Counted from the first letter of the stretch, positions 1-7,584 are shown. The stretch: 14,019 bases of DNA from an uncultured Candidatus Melainabacteria bacterium (GCA_934717895.1 CAKUZO010000047.1:1-14019), one strand, 5' to 3'. Translations and numbers: made by a program. Notes: generated by a model not told the origin, from the sequence alone.

Positions 1-31
1 AAGAAACATTAAAACGCAAAACGTATACTTT

Positions 32-61
32 TTGAATACAAAATTTTACTTATGATAAAAT
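32..61 (+). promoter_or_regulatory. Promoter of the GT-C-like gene, possibly giving a leaderless mRNA
   Basis: A -35 box TTGAAT (32-37) and an extended -10 TGATAAAAT (53-61, hexamer TAAAAT 56-61) are separated by 18 bases. The -10 ends six bases before the ATG at 68, so the expected transcription start falls on or next to the A of the start codon. No Shine-Dalgarno sequence lies upstream of that ATG, which fits a leaderless transcript. The assignment rests on consensus matching in AT-rich DNA, so it is moderate. Confidence 0.5.
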
Positions 62-67
62 TAACTT

Positions 68-1789
68 ATGAAGAAAAAACAACAAGACTTAATTGTTTTA
101 ATATATTCAATCCTTATTGCTGGAATTACAAGTATTGCAAAGGGTATGGACAGAAGTTTTGACGTACGTAATTATCATATCTATAACCCGTTTGCACTTC
201 TCAATAACCGCTATCACACAGACATCATGCCGGCTGATATCCAGACATATTTAAACCCGTTTTTGGATATCCCATACTATTTGATGGTGAAGTATTTCAA
301 TAATTTTCCTTATATCGTAACTTTTTTACAAGGGCTTTCGTACGCGTTTTTGATTTTTATTGTGTACAAGTTGTCGCAAGCGATTTTTGAGGGGAAAAAG
401 CTCTATCTCTGGCTTTCTGTCTTAATCGGCAGTACAGGTGCTTTGACCTTGTACAATATCGGGACAAACACGCACGACTTGTTTGTTGGTGATGTGGTTT
501 TGGTTGGAATTTATTTACTTATAAAATCTATCAAGAAATATAGTCTGAAAAACATCGTGATGTCAGGACTTTTGCTCGGTGGAATTTGTGGGTTGAAACT
601 TACAGCAGGAATTTTTGTGCTTGCAATTTTTCTTTCTGTCTTGTGTTTTAAATCCTATTTTAAAAACATCTTCAAAACCGCAATTTCTTTTGGACTGAGC
701 CTTTTGGGAGGTTTTTTGATTACAAACGGATTTTGGGCATACAAATTGTTTTCGCTTTTTCATAACCCGCTTTTCCCGTATTTTAACGGAATTTTCCATT
801 CGGATTTTGCAAATGTAGAAAACCTTTTAAAAGAAGATTTTATAAATCTTTATCCGCAAAACATCTGGCAATATATATTTTTCCCGTATTATTTTTACCA
901 ACACGTGCCGACACGCGGGTTTGAGCTGAATTATCAGGACTTTCGATTTGCTGGAATTTACACAGTCTTTTTATTAAATTTGTTGAGTTTTAAGTGGTTC
1001 GATAAAAAATATTTTGAAGAAAGCTATGGGATAAATTATGATATTATAAATTTTTTGGTTTGTATTTGTGCGTTTTCTTATGTTTTTTGGGTAAATACAT
1101 TTGCAACAGTTCGGTATTTGACACCGATTTCGGCAATTTCAGGAATAATAATTCTTGCAGGTGTCACAAGGGTTTTTGCAATTGCTAAGCGGGAATTCAA
1201 CCTTACAACTCAAAAAATCGATTTTGGTAAATTTTTAGCTAAATGCAGTGACCTGAAACATTTTGTTAAGAGTGCGCCAGAACGTTTTGTCCTCAATTTC
1301 AATTACAAAAAACATATCTTGCCACTACTTTTATGCTTGGTTTCCGGATATTTGCTTGTCAAAACGATTGAACCGCAGATGTTGAAACGAATTCCGATAA
1401 GGGAACAACTTGTGTCGGTTGATAATATGCATATTCCTGATAATGCGACTGTGATTGCGGTTTCAGGTAGCGGAATAATTATTCCGTTCCAAAACCCGAA
1501 TTGCAAATATATCTATCTTAACGCACCGAGATTTACCGAGAGAAAAGTTAATATTTTGTCTGATAGAGTGCAAAATGATATTAAAAAACTTGTACATTCA
1601 TCGGGTGACAATGTTTATTTCATGATGGATTTAGCGATTTATAATAAGACTTTACGTCTTACAAAAGAAGCTCTTGATATGTACACTGATATTGATTTCG
1701 ATAAGTCACAATGCAAACTTATCACGACAAATATTTCCAACAAAAAAACAGCATCATATTATGTGTTATGCAAGGCAGAAATCAAGTAA
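68..1789 (+). CDS. Polytopic membrane protein, probable GT-C-fold glycosyltransferase
   Basis: This 573-aa protein has about ten hydrophobic segments: one at the N terminus (residues 8-25), a series from about 75 to 230, and more at about 290-310, 325-370 and 415-435. It ends in a soluble region of about 135 residues. The first extracytoplasmic loop carries an acidic FDVRNYH motif (about residues 31-37) followed by a conserved-looking stretch rich in Y, N, P and D. That arrangement is typical of GT-C enzymes, which use lipid-linked sugar donors at the membrane and have an acidic residue in the first loop. The assignment to GT-C (GT39/GT83/GT87-like) comes from topology and this motif; substrate and acceptor are unknown. 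The gene is convergent with the GT2 glycosyltransferase and overlaps its 3' end by 31 bases, so the two may act in one envelope-glycan pathway. A promoter sits directly upstream and a hairpin terminator 10 bases after the stop. Confidence 0.75.
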   Translation: MKKKQQDLIVLIYSILIAGITSIAKGMDRSFDVRNYHIYNPFALLNNRYHTDIMPADIQTYLNPFLDIPYYLMVKYFNNFPYIVTFLQGLSYAFLIFIVYKLSQAIFEGKKLYLWLSVLIGSTGALTLYNIGTNTHDLFVGDVVLVGIYLLIKSIKKYSLKNIVMSGLLLGGICGLKLTAGIFVLAIFLSVLCFKSYFKNIFKTAISFGLSLLGGFLITNGFWAYKLFSLFHNPLFPYFNGIFHSDFANVENLLKEDFINLYPQNIWQYIFFPYYFYQHVPTRGFELNYQDFRFAGIYTVFLLNLLSFKWFDKKYFEESYGINYDIINFLVCICAFSYVFWVNTFATVRYLTPISAISGIIILAGVTRVFAIAKREFNLTTQKIDFGKFLAKCSDLKHFVKSAPERFVLNFNYKKHILPLLLCLVSGYLLVKTIEPQMLKRIPIREQLVSVDNMHIPDNATVIAVSGSGIIIPFQNPNCKYIYLNAPRFTERKVNILSDRVQNDIKKLVHSSGDNVYFMMDLAIYNKTLRLTKEALDMYTDIDFDKSQCKLITTNISNKKTASYYVLCKAEIK

Positions 1790-2448
1790 AACAGATGTCT
1801 TAGCCCATCTCGAATTGGGTTAAGTTTTGATTTTCTGTTGTGAACAGGATACAAATGAATTGGGATTTCTTTAATTGAAAAATTGTGTCTTGCAAACTGT
1901 ACAAAGAGTTCTGAGGCAAATTCCATGCCTGTCGTTTTAAATTCTATTTTATCAAGACAATCTTTTCTGAACATTCGCATTCCGCATTGTGAATCGGAAA
2001 GATTTGTTTTGTAGAGCAAATTTAGGATAAATGTCAAAACCGGCGTCCCGAGATATCTGTGCAAAAATGGCATTGCACCTTTGTGAATTGTACCTTTTAG
2101 CCTTGTGCCGGTAATCATATCGGCGTTTTTTGTTGTAATTTCAAGGTAAAATTCAGGAATTTCAGAAAAATCGTAGCTGTCGTCCCCATCACCCATAATA
2201 ATAAATTTTCCGTTTGCGTTTTTAAACCCGTAACGGAGAGCGTTTCCATATCCTATTTGCTCACAAAAAATGACTTTTGCACCTGAGTTTTTGGCGATTT
2301 CAGAAGATTTATCTGTTGAATTGTTATCGACAACGATAACTTCACCTTCAACTCCAAGTTTTTCAAAGGCGGAAAACGACTTTTGGATACATTTTTCGAT
2401 ATTTTTTTCTTCGTTATAACAAGGAATTACAACACTAATTTCTGTCAT
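1759..2448 (-). CDS. Family 2 glycosyltransferase (polyprenyl-phosphate sugar synthase type)
   Basis: This 229-aa GT-A enzyme begins with the classic SVVIPCYNEEKNI (residues 5-17). It continues with VIVVDNNSTDKS (38-48), a metal-binding DGDDSYD box (87-93), GTRLKG (114-119) and a SQCGMRMF segment (153-160). These are the hallmarks of dolichol-phosphate mannose or glucose synthase-like GT2 proteins, which load a sugar from a nucleotide donor onto a polyprenyl phosphate at the inner face of the membrane. There are no C-terminal membrane helices of the kind seen in longer relatives; the protein ends 16 residues after the NPIRDG motif, so it is the short form or has lost a tail. An AAGGAAA ribosome site precedes the ATG. 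It is the third gene of the TPR operon, 12 bases after the lipoprotein. A plausible partner is the convergent GT-C-like protein, which would use such a lipid-linked sugar (inference). Confidence 0.88.
   Translation of the reverse strand: MTEISVVIPCYNEEKNIEKCIQKSFSAFEKLGVEGEVIVVDNNSTDKSSEIAKNSGAKVIFCEQIGYGNALRYGFKNANGKFIIMGDGDDSYDFSEIPEFYLEITTKNADMITGTRLKGTIHKGAMPFLHRYLGTPVLTFILNLLYKTNLSDSQCGMRMFRKDCLDKIEFKTTGMEFASELFVQFARHNFSIKEIPIHLYPVHNRKSKLNPIRDGLRHLFYLISALHNT
1799..1834 (+). terminator. Intrinsic terminator of the GT-C-like gene, inside the GT2 coding sequence
   Basis: The stem CTTAGCCCA (1799-1807) pairs with TGGGTTAAG (1816-1824), nine pairs including one G-U, around an 8-base loop. 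It is followed by TTTTGATTTT (1825-1834). It starts 10 bases after the + strand stop codon. The same bases encode, on the other strand, the C-terminal LNPIRDGL region of the glycosyltransferase. Confidence 0.6.
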
Positions 2449-2460
2449 TTTGAAATTTCC

Positions 2461-2871
2461 TTACTTTTTTACGTAAAAATCTGCTTGTGCCAAAACTTTA
2501 TGCGGGTTATCTTTTGAATACACTTTCATTATGTAAAAACCTTTTTCGTTTAGCACAAAATAATCTGTGTAATAGTTGACTTCTTCATCTTTTAGGCGAA
2601 TGTTGAATGTCTGATGGAGTTTGTAGCCAAATTGTCCGTAATCATTGTCCTTCTTAATTATTTGGATATACAAATATCTTGATTCAACTTTTTTGGGCAT
2701 CAAAACAATATAATAAATTCGTCTGCCGACAGTGAAAGTTTTTGAGTAATCGTAAATATTTTTTTCGCTAATCGGATATTTATTGAAAAGTATTGAAGCC
2801 TTGTCGCTCGTACACGCACAAGTCAAAAACATTGTAAGCAAAATTGAAAATAATAAAACTAATTTTTTCAT
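2461..2871 (-). CDS. Small predicted lipoprotein of unknown function
   Basis: The 136-aa product starts MKKLVLLFSILLTMFLTCACTS, a type II signal peptide. The likely lipidated cysteine is C20 (preceded by T-C-A) or C18. The mature part of about 115 residues is rich in Y, K and D and looks beta-rich, with no motif I recognise. Its ATG overlaps the TGA stop of the TPR gene (ATGA), which suggests translational coupling. The gene sits between the TPR gene and the glycosyltransferase, so it may act in the same envelope process, but its job is unknown. It is probably anchored in a membrane facing the periplasm or the outside. Confidence 0.75.
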   Translation of the reverse strand: MKKLVLLFSILLTMFLTCACTSDKASILFNKYPISEKNIYDYSKTFTVGRRIYYIVLMPKKVESRYLYIQIIKKDNDYGQFGYKLHQTFNIRLKDEEVNYYTDYFVLNEKGFYIMKVYSKDNPHKVLAQADFYVKK

Positions 2872-4913
2872 TTTTCCAAGTTATTTATCTTTGCCTGAAC
2901 TGCTTTTGCCGTTGCCTCGTCTTTGTTATGAGTCAAAAAGATTTTGTAGTTATTCAAAGCTTCTTTTTTGTTTCCGTCTTGCTCATAAGCCAGTCCGAGT
3001 GCATAGTATGCGTATCCGTAATTTGGATTAAGTGAAATTACTCGGTGGAAACTTTCTTTGGCTTTGTTGTTATTCTTTTCGTTCGCATAAACGAGTCCGA
3101 GATTAAACCAACCGTCTGTATAATTCGGGTTTACGATAATTGATTTTTTATAAAAACTGATTGCGTTTTTATTGTCGTTTTTAAGTTTGTACATATTGCC
3201 GATTTTCAATAAAGTAACTTCATCTGACGGGTTTAATTTTAGTGCATCTTGATAACTTCTGATTGCAACATCATAGTTTTTGCTCTTGTAATTTTCGTCA
3301 CCTTTCATAATCAAGGTTTTGTTTTGAAGTTGGTTTGCATTATCTCCGGCTTTTGCTTCGTCCATTGAAAGACTAATTTCTTTTATTCCTCCGCCAGATG
3401 TTACATTTTCTGCACCTGTTCTAAGTTCAGGAGTCTTATTTGTAGCTGAAATAAATTCCGCAAACTCTGTGCTGTACTGAGTTTTATCAGGTGCCATTGC
3501 GATAGCTTTTTCGTAATATTCACTCGCTTTTTCATTTATTCCGCATGCTCTGTATGATTTTGCAAGTCCATAATATGCATAACTGTCTTTTGTATTGTAT
3601 TCGATAGCTTTTTCAAAGTTTTGGGTTGCTAATGTGTAATTCTGTTGTTTTAAATTTTCATCGCCCAAAGAAACGTAAGCTGATGCTATATTTGTTCTGA
3701 TAGAAGCATTGTCTTTTTCTTCCAAAAGTTTTGAATAAATATCGATTGCACCCGAATAATCTTTCATAGCGTGCAAAACAAGTGCCTTATTGAAACGCAA
3801 GTTGTAATCGTCTTTTTTCACAAGAAGTACTTCGTTATAGTATTTCAAAGCGTTTTGGTAATCGTGTTTTATATGATAACATTCAGCCAAATCTTCTTCC
3901 AACACAATATCTTTTTTGTCTTTTTGAAGTTCAAGCGCTTTTTCGTAATTTGCAATTGTATTATCCAACTGGTTCAAGCGTTTGTAAACCACACCGATAT
4001 TTTGGTATGCCCTTGCATCTTCCGGATAATGCGTAATGTAGATTTTGTAATTTTCAATAGCAGCCTCGTCTTGCCCCATATCAGCAAGAAGGTTTCCGTA
4101 ATCAAATCTGATTGAGTGCAAAGACGGCTGTTGTCTGAAAACAACGTCGTATTGCGCAAGTGCTAAATCATTTTTGTTCAACTCTTGATACGAAAGTGCA
4201 AGATTTATGTGAGCTGATGTATTTTCAGGATTGCTTTCAACGGCCTTTTCTAAGAATTCACAAGCCTTTTCGTAATCTTTTGTCTGGAACAGTGCTAAGC
4301 CATAATTTGAAAAGTTTTTAAACCCTGTCGGATTTTTTGTATAAAGCGTGTTGTATTGCTCAACTGCTTTGTCAAAATCACCATCACTAACATAAGATGC
4401 AGCCAAATTTTCTCTTGCATCTTGGTGTTGAGAATAAGTTGATAAAAATTTGTTATAGTTTTCGATTGCGGATTTGTAATCTCTTAATTGATACTGAACG
4501 TTTGCAATATTTAAATAATTGTACAAATATTCAGGACACATCTCTGCAACTTTATTGTAGGCTTGCAATGCTTCAAGGTATTTTCCTTGGTTTTCGTAAA
4601 TATTTCCGACACTCAAATAAACATAGCCATCATTCGGTCTGAGCTCAATAACCTTAGAATAAGTTTCCAAAGCCTTGTCATACTCGCCCATTTCGCTATA
4701 AACACCAGCAAGTTTTGTATAAATCATTGCGTCATTGCCGGAAATGTTCAATGCCTGTTGCAACTTTTCAACCGCAGTCGTGTAATCCTCTTTATACTCA
4801 GCAGAACATGCCTGTTGATAAAGTGAATTTGCCTCAGGAGTCATTGCCAAAACTTGACTTCCGCTCAAAATTAAAGATAACAATGCCGAAAATAATAACT
4901 TCTTATTTATAAT
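2868..4913 (-). CDS. Secreted tetratricopeptide-repeat protein with an apparent ATT start
   Basis: This 681-aa protein consists almost wholly of TPR units of about 34 residues (patterns such as YxxxGxxYxxxGxYxxAxxxYxxAxxxxP). About 14 repeats span residues 27-485. A low-complexity linker with a GGG run follows at about 488-532, and four more repeats run to the end. TPR arrays are protein-binding scaffolds. No ATG or GTG lies in frame near the N terminus, and the first in-frame TTG (4883) has no ribosome site and would cut the signal peptide in half. Ten codons further up, ATT (4911-4913) follows the strong site AGGAGA with 5-base spacing and gives MINKKLLFSALLSLILSGSQVLA, a textbook signal peptide with cleavage after VLA. 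I therefore set the start at ATT; ATA (4908-4910) is the alternative. It is the first gene of the operon. Its promoter lies only a few bases from the transposon insertion. Location is probably periplasmic or extracellular. Confidence 0.85.
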   Translation of the reverse strand: MINKKLLFSALLSLILSGSQVLAMTPEANSLYQQACSAEYKEDYTTAVEKLQQALNISGNDAMIYTKLAGVYSEMGEYDKALETYSKVIELRPNDGYVYLSVGNIYENQGKYLEALQAYNKVAEMCPEYLYNYLNIANVQYQLRDYKSAIENYNKFLSTYSQHQDARENLAASYVSDGDFDKAVEQYNTLYTKNPTGFKNFSNYGLALFQTKDYEKACEFLEKAVESNPENTSAHINLALSYQELNKNDLALAQYDVVFRQQPSLHSIRFDYGNLLADMGQDEAAIENYKIYITHYPEDARAYQNIGVVYKRLNQLDNTIANYEKALELQKDKKDIVLEEDLAECYHIKHDYQNALKYYNEVLLVKKDDYNLRFNKALVLHAMKDYSGAIDIYSKLLEEKDNASIRTNIASAYVSLGDENLKQQNYTLATQNFEKAIEYNTKDSYAYYGLAKSYRACGINEKASEYYEKAIAMAPDKTQYSTEFAEFISATNKTPELRTGAENVTSGGGIKEISLSMDEAKAGDNANQLQNKTLIMKGDENYKSKNYDVAIRSYQDALKLNPSDEVTLLKIGNMYKLKNDNKNAISFYKKSIIVNPNYTDGWFNLGLVYANEKNNNKAKESFHRVISLNPNYGYAYYALGLAYEQDGNKKEALNNYKIFLTHNKDEATAKAVQAKINNLEK

Positions 4914-4945
4914 GCCACTCTCCTAATCTGTTACTTATTACTAAT

Positions 4946-4973
4946 ATTATATCAAAAATCCGATTTGTGTAAA
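4946..4973 (-). promoter_or_regulatory. Promoter of the TPR-lipoprotein-GT2 operon
   Basis: On the - strand, TTTACA (4968-4973) and TATAAT (4946-4951) are separated by 16 bases. The ribosome site AGGAGA lies downstream before the ATT start. The -35 box lies only four bases inside the left target duplication (4978-4985), so the transposon narrowly missed the core promoter. Confidence 0.7.
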
Positions 4974-5000
4974 GTATAGTTACAAGGGACTTATATACAA
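4973..5000 (-). promoter_or_regulatory. Possible hybrid promoter formed by the transposon insertion
   Basis: Reading outward from the left transposon end on the - strand, TTGTAT (4995-5000, inside the terminal repeat) and TATACT (4973-4978, at the flank) are separated by 16 bases. The -35 would be supplied by the transposon and the -10 by the target, a known way for insertion sequences to switch on neighbours. It points at the TPR operon just upstream of the native promoter. This is inferred from consensus matching only. Confidence 0.35.
4978..4985. repeat. Target-site duplication, left copy (AGTTACAA)
   Basis: The eight bases AGTTACAA directly abut the GGG of the left inverted repeat and recur exactly after the right inverted repeat. 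Eight bases is the duplication length known for the IS1595 family. Confidence 0.93.
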
Positions 5001-5011
5001 TTTTACACAAA
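4986..5011 (+). repeat. Left terminal inverted repeat of the transposon (26 bp)
   Basis: It begins GGGACTTATATACAATTTTA and ends CACAAA. It is a perfect reverse complement of 9105-9130, and similarity stops at base 27. The terminal GGG is typical of IS1595-family ends. Confidence 0.93.
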
Positions 5012-5158
5012 ACTAACTCCAAATGCATACTACTATTGAACTTGAGCCTGTTTTGGTTCATTGTTTGCTGTAACAAATCACTAGCAAAAACTTTTCCATC
5101 TAAAACTTTGTTTAAGCAGGTACCTAATAGTAACACATAAAACAAAAAGGATGGAAAA

Positions 5159-6337
5159 ATGAACAAAGAAATTAAATGTCCAAAATGCGGTGAAATTTTT
5201 CAAGTTGATGAAACTCATTATGCAGCAATAGTTAAACAAGTTAGAGACAAAGAGTTCTCTACAGAACTGAAAAATCGAGAACTTCAGTTTGAAGAAACAA
5301 TGAGGACTACTCTACAATTAACTAAACTTCAACTCGAAAATGGATACAATCAAGAAATTGGCAAATTAAAAACAAAGTTAAGTAATTTCAATAAAGCCAA
5401 AGAACTTGAGATTGCAAATCTTGTTACTGATATGAATAATAGATATGCTTCTCAAGAAAATTTTATCCTAAAACTTACGAATGAGAGCGAATTAGCAGAA
5501 AAAGAATACAAACTGCGAGAGCAAACCTTAAGAGAACAGTATGAGACTCAGTTAAGGTTCAAAGATGAAGAAATTGAACGCTACAAAGATTTCAAAGCAA
5601 AGTTATCTACAAAGATGGTCGGTGAAAGTTTGGAAAAACACTGTGAAACAGAGTTTAATAAACTTCGTGCTACTGGATTTCAGGGGTCTTACTTTGAGAA
5701 AGATAATGACTCTAGAAGCGGAAGTAAAGGTGATTATATCTTTAGGGATTATGACGAGAATAGCGGTGAATTCATTTCAATAATGTTTGATATGAAAAAC
5801 GAAGCTGATGCCACTACTACGAAGAAAAAGAATGAAGATTTCTTGAAAGAACTTGATAAGGACCGTAGGGAAAAAGGTTGTGAATACGCAATTTTAGTTT
5901 CTATGTTGGAAACTGAAAGTGCATTATATAATTCAGGAATTGTAGATATGTCACACAAGTATCCAAAGATGTATGTAATTCGTCCGCAGTTTTTCATTCC
6001 TATTATTACAATGTTGCGGAATGCTGCGTTGAATAGCTTAGAGTACAGACGGGAACTTGCCTTAATTAAGTCCCAGAATATAGATGTATCTAATTTTGAG
6101 GCTGCAATGAATGATTTTAAGGATAAGTTTTCTAAGAACTATGAACTCGCAAGTCGTAAGTTCAAAACAGCTATTGACGAAATTGATAAAACTATTGACC
6201 ATTTGCAAAAGACAAAAGAAGCCTTGTTGTCTTCTGAGAATAACTTGCGATTGGCTAATAATAAGGCCGAAGATTTAACTATAAAGAGGTTAACGAAGAA
6301 TAACCCAACAATGGCCGCAAAGTTTGGGCTTGCGTAG
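5159..6337 (+). CDS. DUF2130 protein, PD-(D/E)XK nuclease-like, transposon cargo
   Basis: This 392-aa protein is full length for DUF2130. It starts with a half zinc-ribbon knuckle, CPKCG (7-11). A long charged coiled coil follows at about 30-150, then the conserved DUF2130 core at about 150-300. The core contains GESLEKHCE (155-163), [10 protein letters not shown] (188-197), FDMKNE (210-215), [21 protein letters not shown] and [16 protein letters not shown]192 with D211-x-K213 fits a PD-(D/E)XK restriction-nuclease-like active site; that match is my inference and the true biochemical role of the family is unknown. A second helical region covers 310-370, and the tail NNPTMAAKF is typical of the family. 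The start has a good AAAGGATGG ribosome site four bases upstream. It is the first gene inside the left transposon end, with a strong hairpin after its stop. DUF2130 genes are usually chromosomal, so finding one as transposon cargo is unusual. Confidence 0.9.
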   Translation: MNKEIKCPKCGEIFQVDETHYAAIVKQVRDKEFSTELKNRELQFEETMRTTLQLTKLQLENGYNQEIGKLKTKLSNFNKAKELEIANLVTDMNNRYASQENFILKLTNESELAEKEYKLREQTLREQYETQLRFKDEEIERYKDFKAKLSTKMVGESLEKHCETEFNKLRATGFQGSYFEKDNDSRSGSKGDYIFRDYDENSGEFISIMFDMKNEADATTTKKKNEDFLKELDKDRREKGCEYAILVSMLETESALYNSGIVDMSHKYPKMYVIRPQFFIPIITMLRNAALNSLEYRRELALIKSQNIDVSNFEAAMNDFKDKFSKNYELASRKFKTAIDEIDKTIDHLQKTKEALLSSENNLRLANNKAEDLTIKRLTKNNPTMAAKFGLA

Positions 6338-6442
6338 ATATTCTTGTAATGTTTGGAATTGTTAGCGGTAATATTTGTTGTCACGGACTTTTCCTTACTC
6401 TACTGAATAATGCTGAAAACTAATATATTTTATGATTACAGA

Positions 6443-6472
6443 ACAAAGACGGTCATTATTGACCGTCTTTGT
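6443..6472. terminator. Bidirectional terminator hairpin between DUF2130 and TM2
   Basis: A perfect 13-bp stem, ACAAAGACGGTCA (6443-6455) with TGACCGTCTTTGT (6460-6472), surrounds a 4-base loop TTAT. It lies between two convergent genes. The T tract on either side is interrupted, so it may be a modest terminator or a transcript-end stabiliser. Confidence 0.7.
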
Positions 6473-6498
6473 CTCTAAATATCTTGAATAACTTCGTT

Positions 6499-7008
6499 CT
6501 ATACGAGTATCCTTCCGTTACTATCTTCTTTTTGGCAAGCTGCAATAATCCCTTCAACTACACCTATAAACCAAGGTATCCCGGTCCAAAAGAATAATAA
6601 ATATAAAACTCCTTGACCAGGTTTGCCTGCATAAAATTTATGAATCCCACAATTACCAAGAAGAATTGCGAGTATAACATATGGAACTTTCTTGACTGCC
6701 TGTTTAGAACCAATATCGTAGCAGGCACCTTCGATAGGGGCTCCAATATTATTGCTTCCTTGGTTTTGGGTAAGGTTAATATTTATACCACCACTTTTAA
6801 TCATTTCTGCCATATCTGATTTTTCTTCTTTGGAAGTTTCGACTTTAATACAAACAGTTTTGGTATCTGAAGTAAATAAACTTACTTCATCCCCAACATT
6901 AGGGTTAAAATTACAATCATTAATTCTAACTTCTGTTAATGAACCGTCATCATTACCTACGGTAACAATGTCATCTTCAATTTTTAAAATTTTTGCCACG
7001 ACATCCAT
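6499..7008 (-). CDS. TM2-domain membrane protein, transposon cargo
   Basis: The 169-aa protein has two parts. Residues 1-57 form a small beta-rich domain (KIEDDIVTVG...DGSLTEVRI...NVGDEVSLF) of a kind seen before TM2 domains in other bacteria. A polar linker at about 58-105 follows. Residues 106-165 are a TM2 domain (PF05154 type): helix one at 108-121 (VPYVILAILLGNCG), the turn GIHKFYAGKPGQG (121-133), and helix two at 134-157, with NGRI near the end. TM2 proteins sit in the cytoplasmic membrane; their function in bacteria is largely unknown. The start is the first ATG after AAGGAAGG. It is convergent with DUF2130 across the terminator hairpin and divergent from the XRE regulator, which may control it (inference). 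Confidence 0.88.
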   Translation of the reverse strand: MDVVAKILKIEDDIVTVGNDDGSLTEVRINDCNFNPNVGDEVSLFTSDTKTVCIKVETSKEEKSDMAEMIKSGGININLTQNQGSNNIGAPIEGACYDIGSKQAVKKVPYVILAILLGNCGIHKFYAGKPGQGVLYLLFFWTGIPWFIGVVEGIIAACQKEDSNGRILV

Positions 7009-7047
7009 CCTTTCCTTCCTTAATGGATACTTTTCTACCTCGTTAGT

Positions 7048-7077
7048 ATAGTATCACAAAAACACAAAACTTGTCTA
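7048..7077 (-). promoter_or_regulatory. Probable promoter of the TM2 gene
   Basis: On the - strand, TAGACA (7072-7077) and an extended -10 TGATACTAT (hexamer TACTAT, 7048-7053) are separated by 18 bases. The -35 overlaps one of two TTGTCTA direct repeats and lies beside the palindrome at 7084-7107, so a regulator bound there could block it. Confidence 0.45.
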
Positions 7078-7083
7078 TATAAG

Positions 7084-7107
7084 CAATATTTTTTAATAAA
7101 AATATTG
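7084..7107. promoter_or_regulatory. Palindrome in the TM2/XRE divergent region, candidate operator
   Basis: Ten-base arms CAATATTTTT and AAAAATATTG surround the spacer TAAT with no mismatch. Two direct repeats TTGTCTA lie at 7071-7077 and 7105-7111, the second overlapping the right arm. The position between divergent genes, one of which encodes a DNA-binding protein, makes this a plausible autoregulatory operator. It is very AT-rich, so chance cannot be ruled out. Confidence 0.4.
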
Positions 7108-7166
7108 TCTAAATATTGGTGTTAATAGGGTTTGCTTTTACGGAAAATATGTAAAAAGAGGTTGTC

Positions 7167-7508
7167 ATGAGTGCAGAAAAAGAATTAGGAAAGAAAATAA
7201 AAGAACTAAGAAAGCAAATGGGGTATACCCAGGAACGCCTTGCGGAACTTGTTGAAATTGATGCAAAAAATTTATCTAAAATTGAGAATGGGGCCCATTC
7301 ACCAAGTTTCAAAACCCTAAAGAAGTTATCTAAAGTTCTTTACGTTAATTTAAGTGATGTTGATAATATTCATCAAGCGGAACCTCTTTCAAAGCATTTA
7401 TACTATCAGAAGTCTCTAAAAATCTTAAATAGTGCCAATTCCCCTAAAGAGTTGCAAGATTACTATAAAATATTGAAGGTAGCACATGGGCTGATTAACA
7501 ACAAATAA
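7167..7508 (+). CDS. XRE-family helix-turn-helix regulator, transposon cargo
   Basis: This 113-aa protein has an HTH_3/Cro-C1 domain at residues 7-62: LGKKIKELRKQMGYTQERLAELVEI, then the recognition segment DAKNLSKIENGAHSPSFKTL and KLSKVL. A short helical C-terminal part (about 75-110, LKILNSANSPKELQDYYKIL) may be for dimerisation. No enzymatic or peptidase part is present, so it is a simple DNA-binding repressor or activator. An AAAGAGG ribosome site lies five bases before the ATG. It is divergent from TM2 across a palindromic region and lies 160 bases upstream of the transposase. It may control TM2, itself, or transposition (inference). I could not find a convincing promoter for it. Confidence 0.88.
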   Translation: MSAEKELGKKIKELRKQMGYTQERLAELVEIDAKNLSKIENGAHSPSFKTLKKLSKVLYVNLSDVDNIHQAEPLSKHLYYQKSLKILNSANSPKELQDYYKILKVAHGLINNK

Positions 7509-7584
7509 TCAGATTTTATGAACAATTATTAAGACTTACTCCTTTTCACCTCAATATATTATTTCTCTTGAGTTTCAGTTACCC

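Noticed and set aside
4903..5166. An 87-codon - strand open frame across the left transposon end
   Set aside because: It spans the transposon boundary and the TPR promoter, has no ribosome site, and overlaps the DUF2130 start; it is a chance frame.
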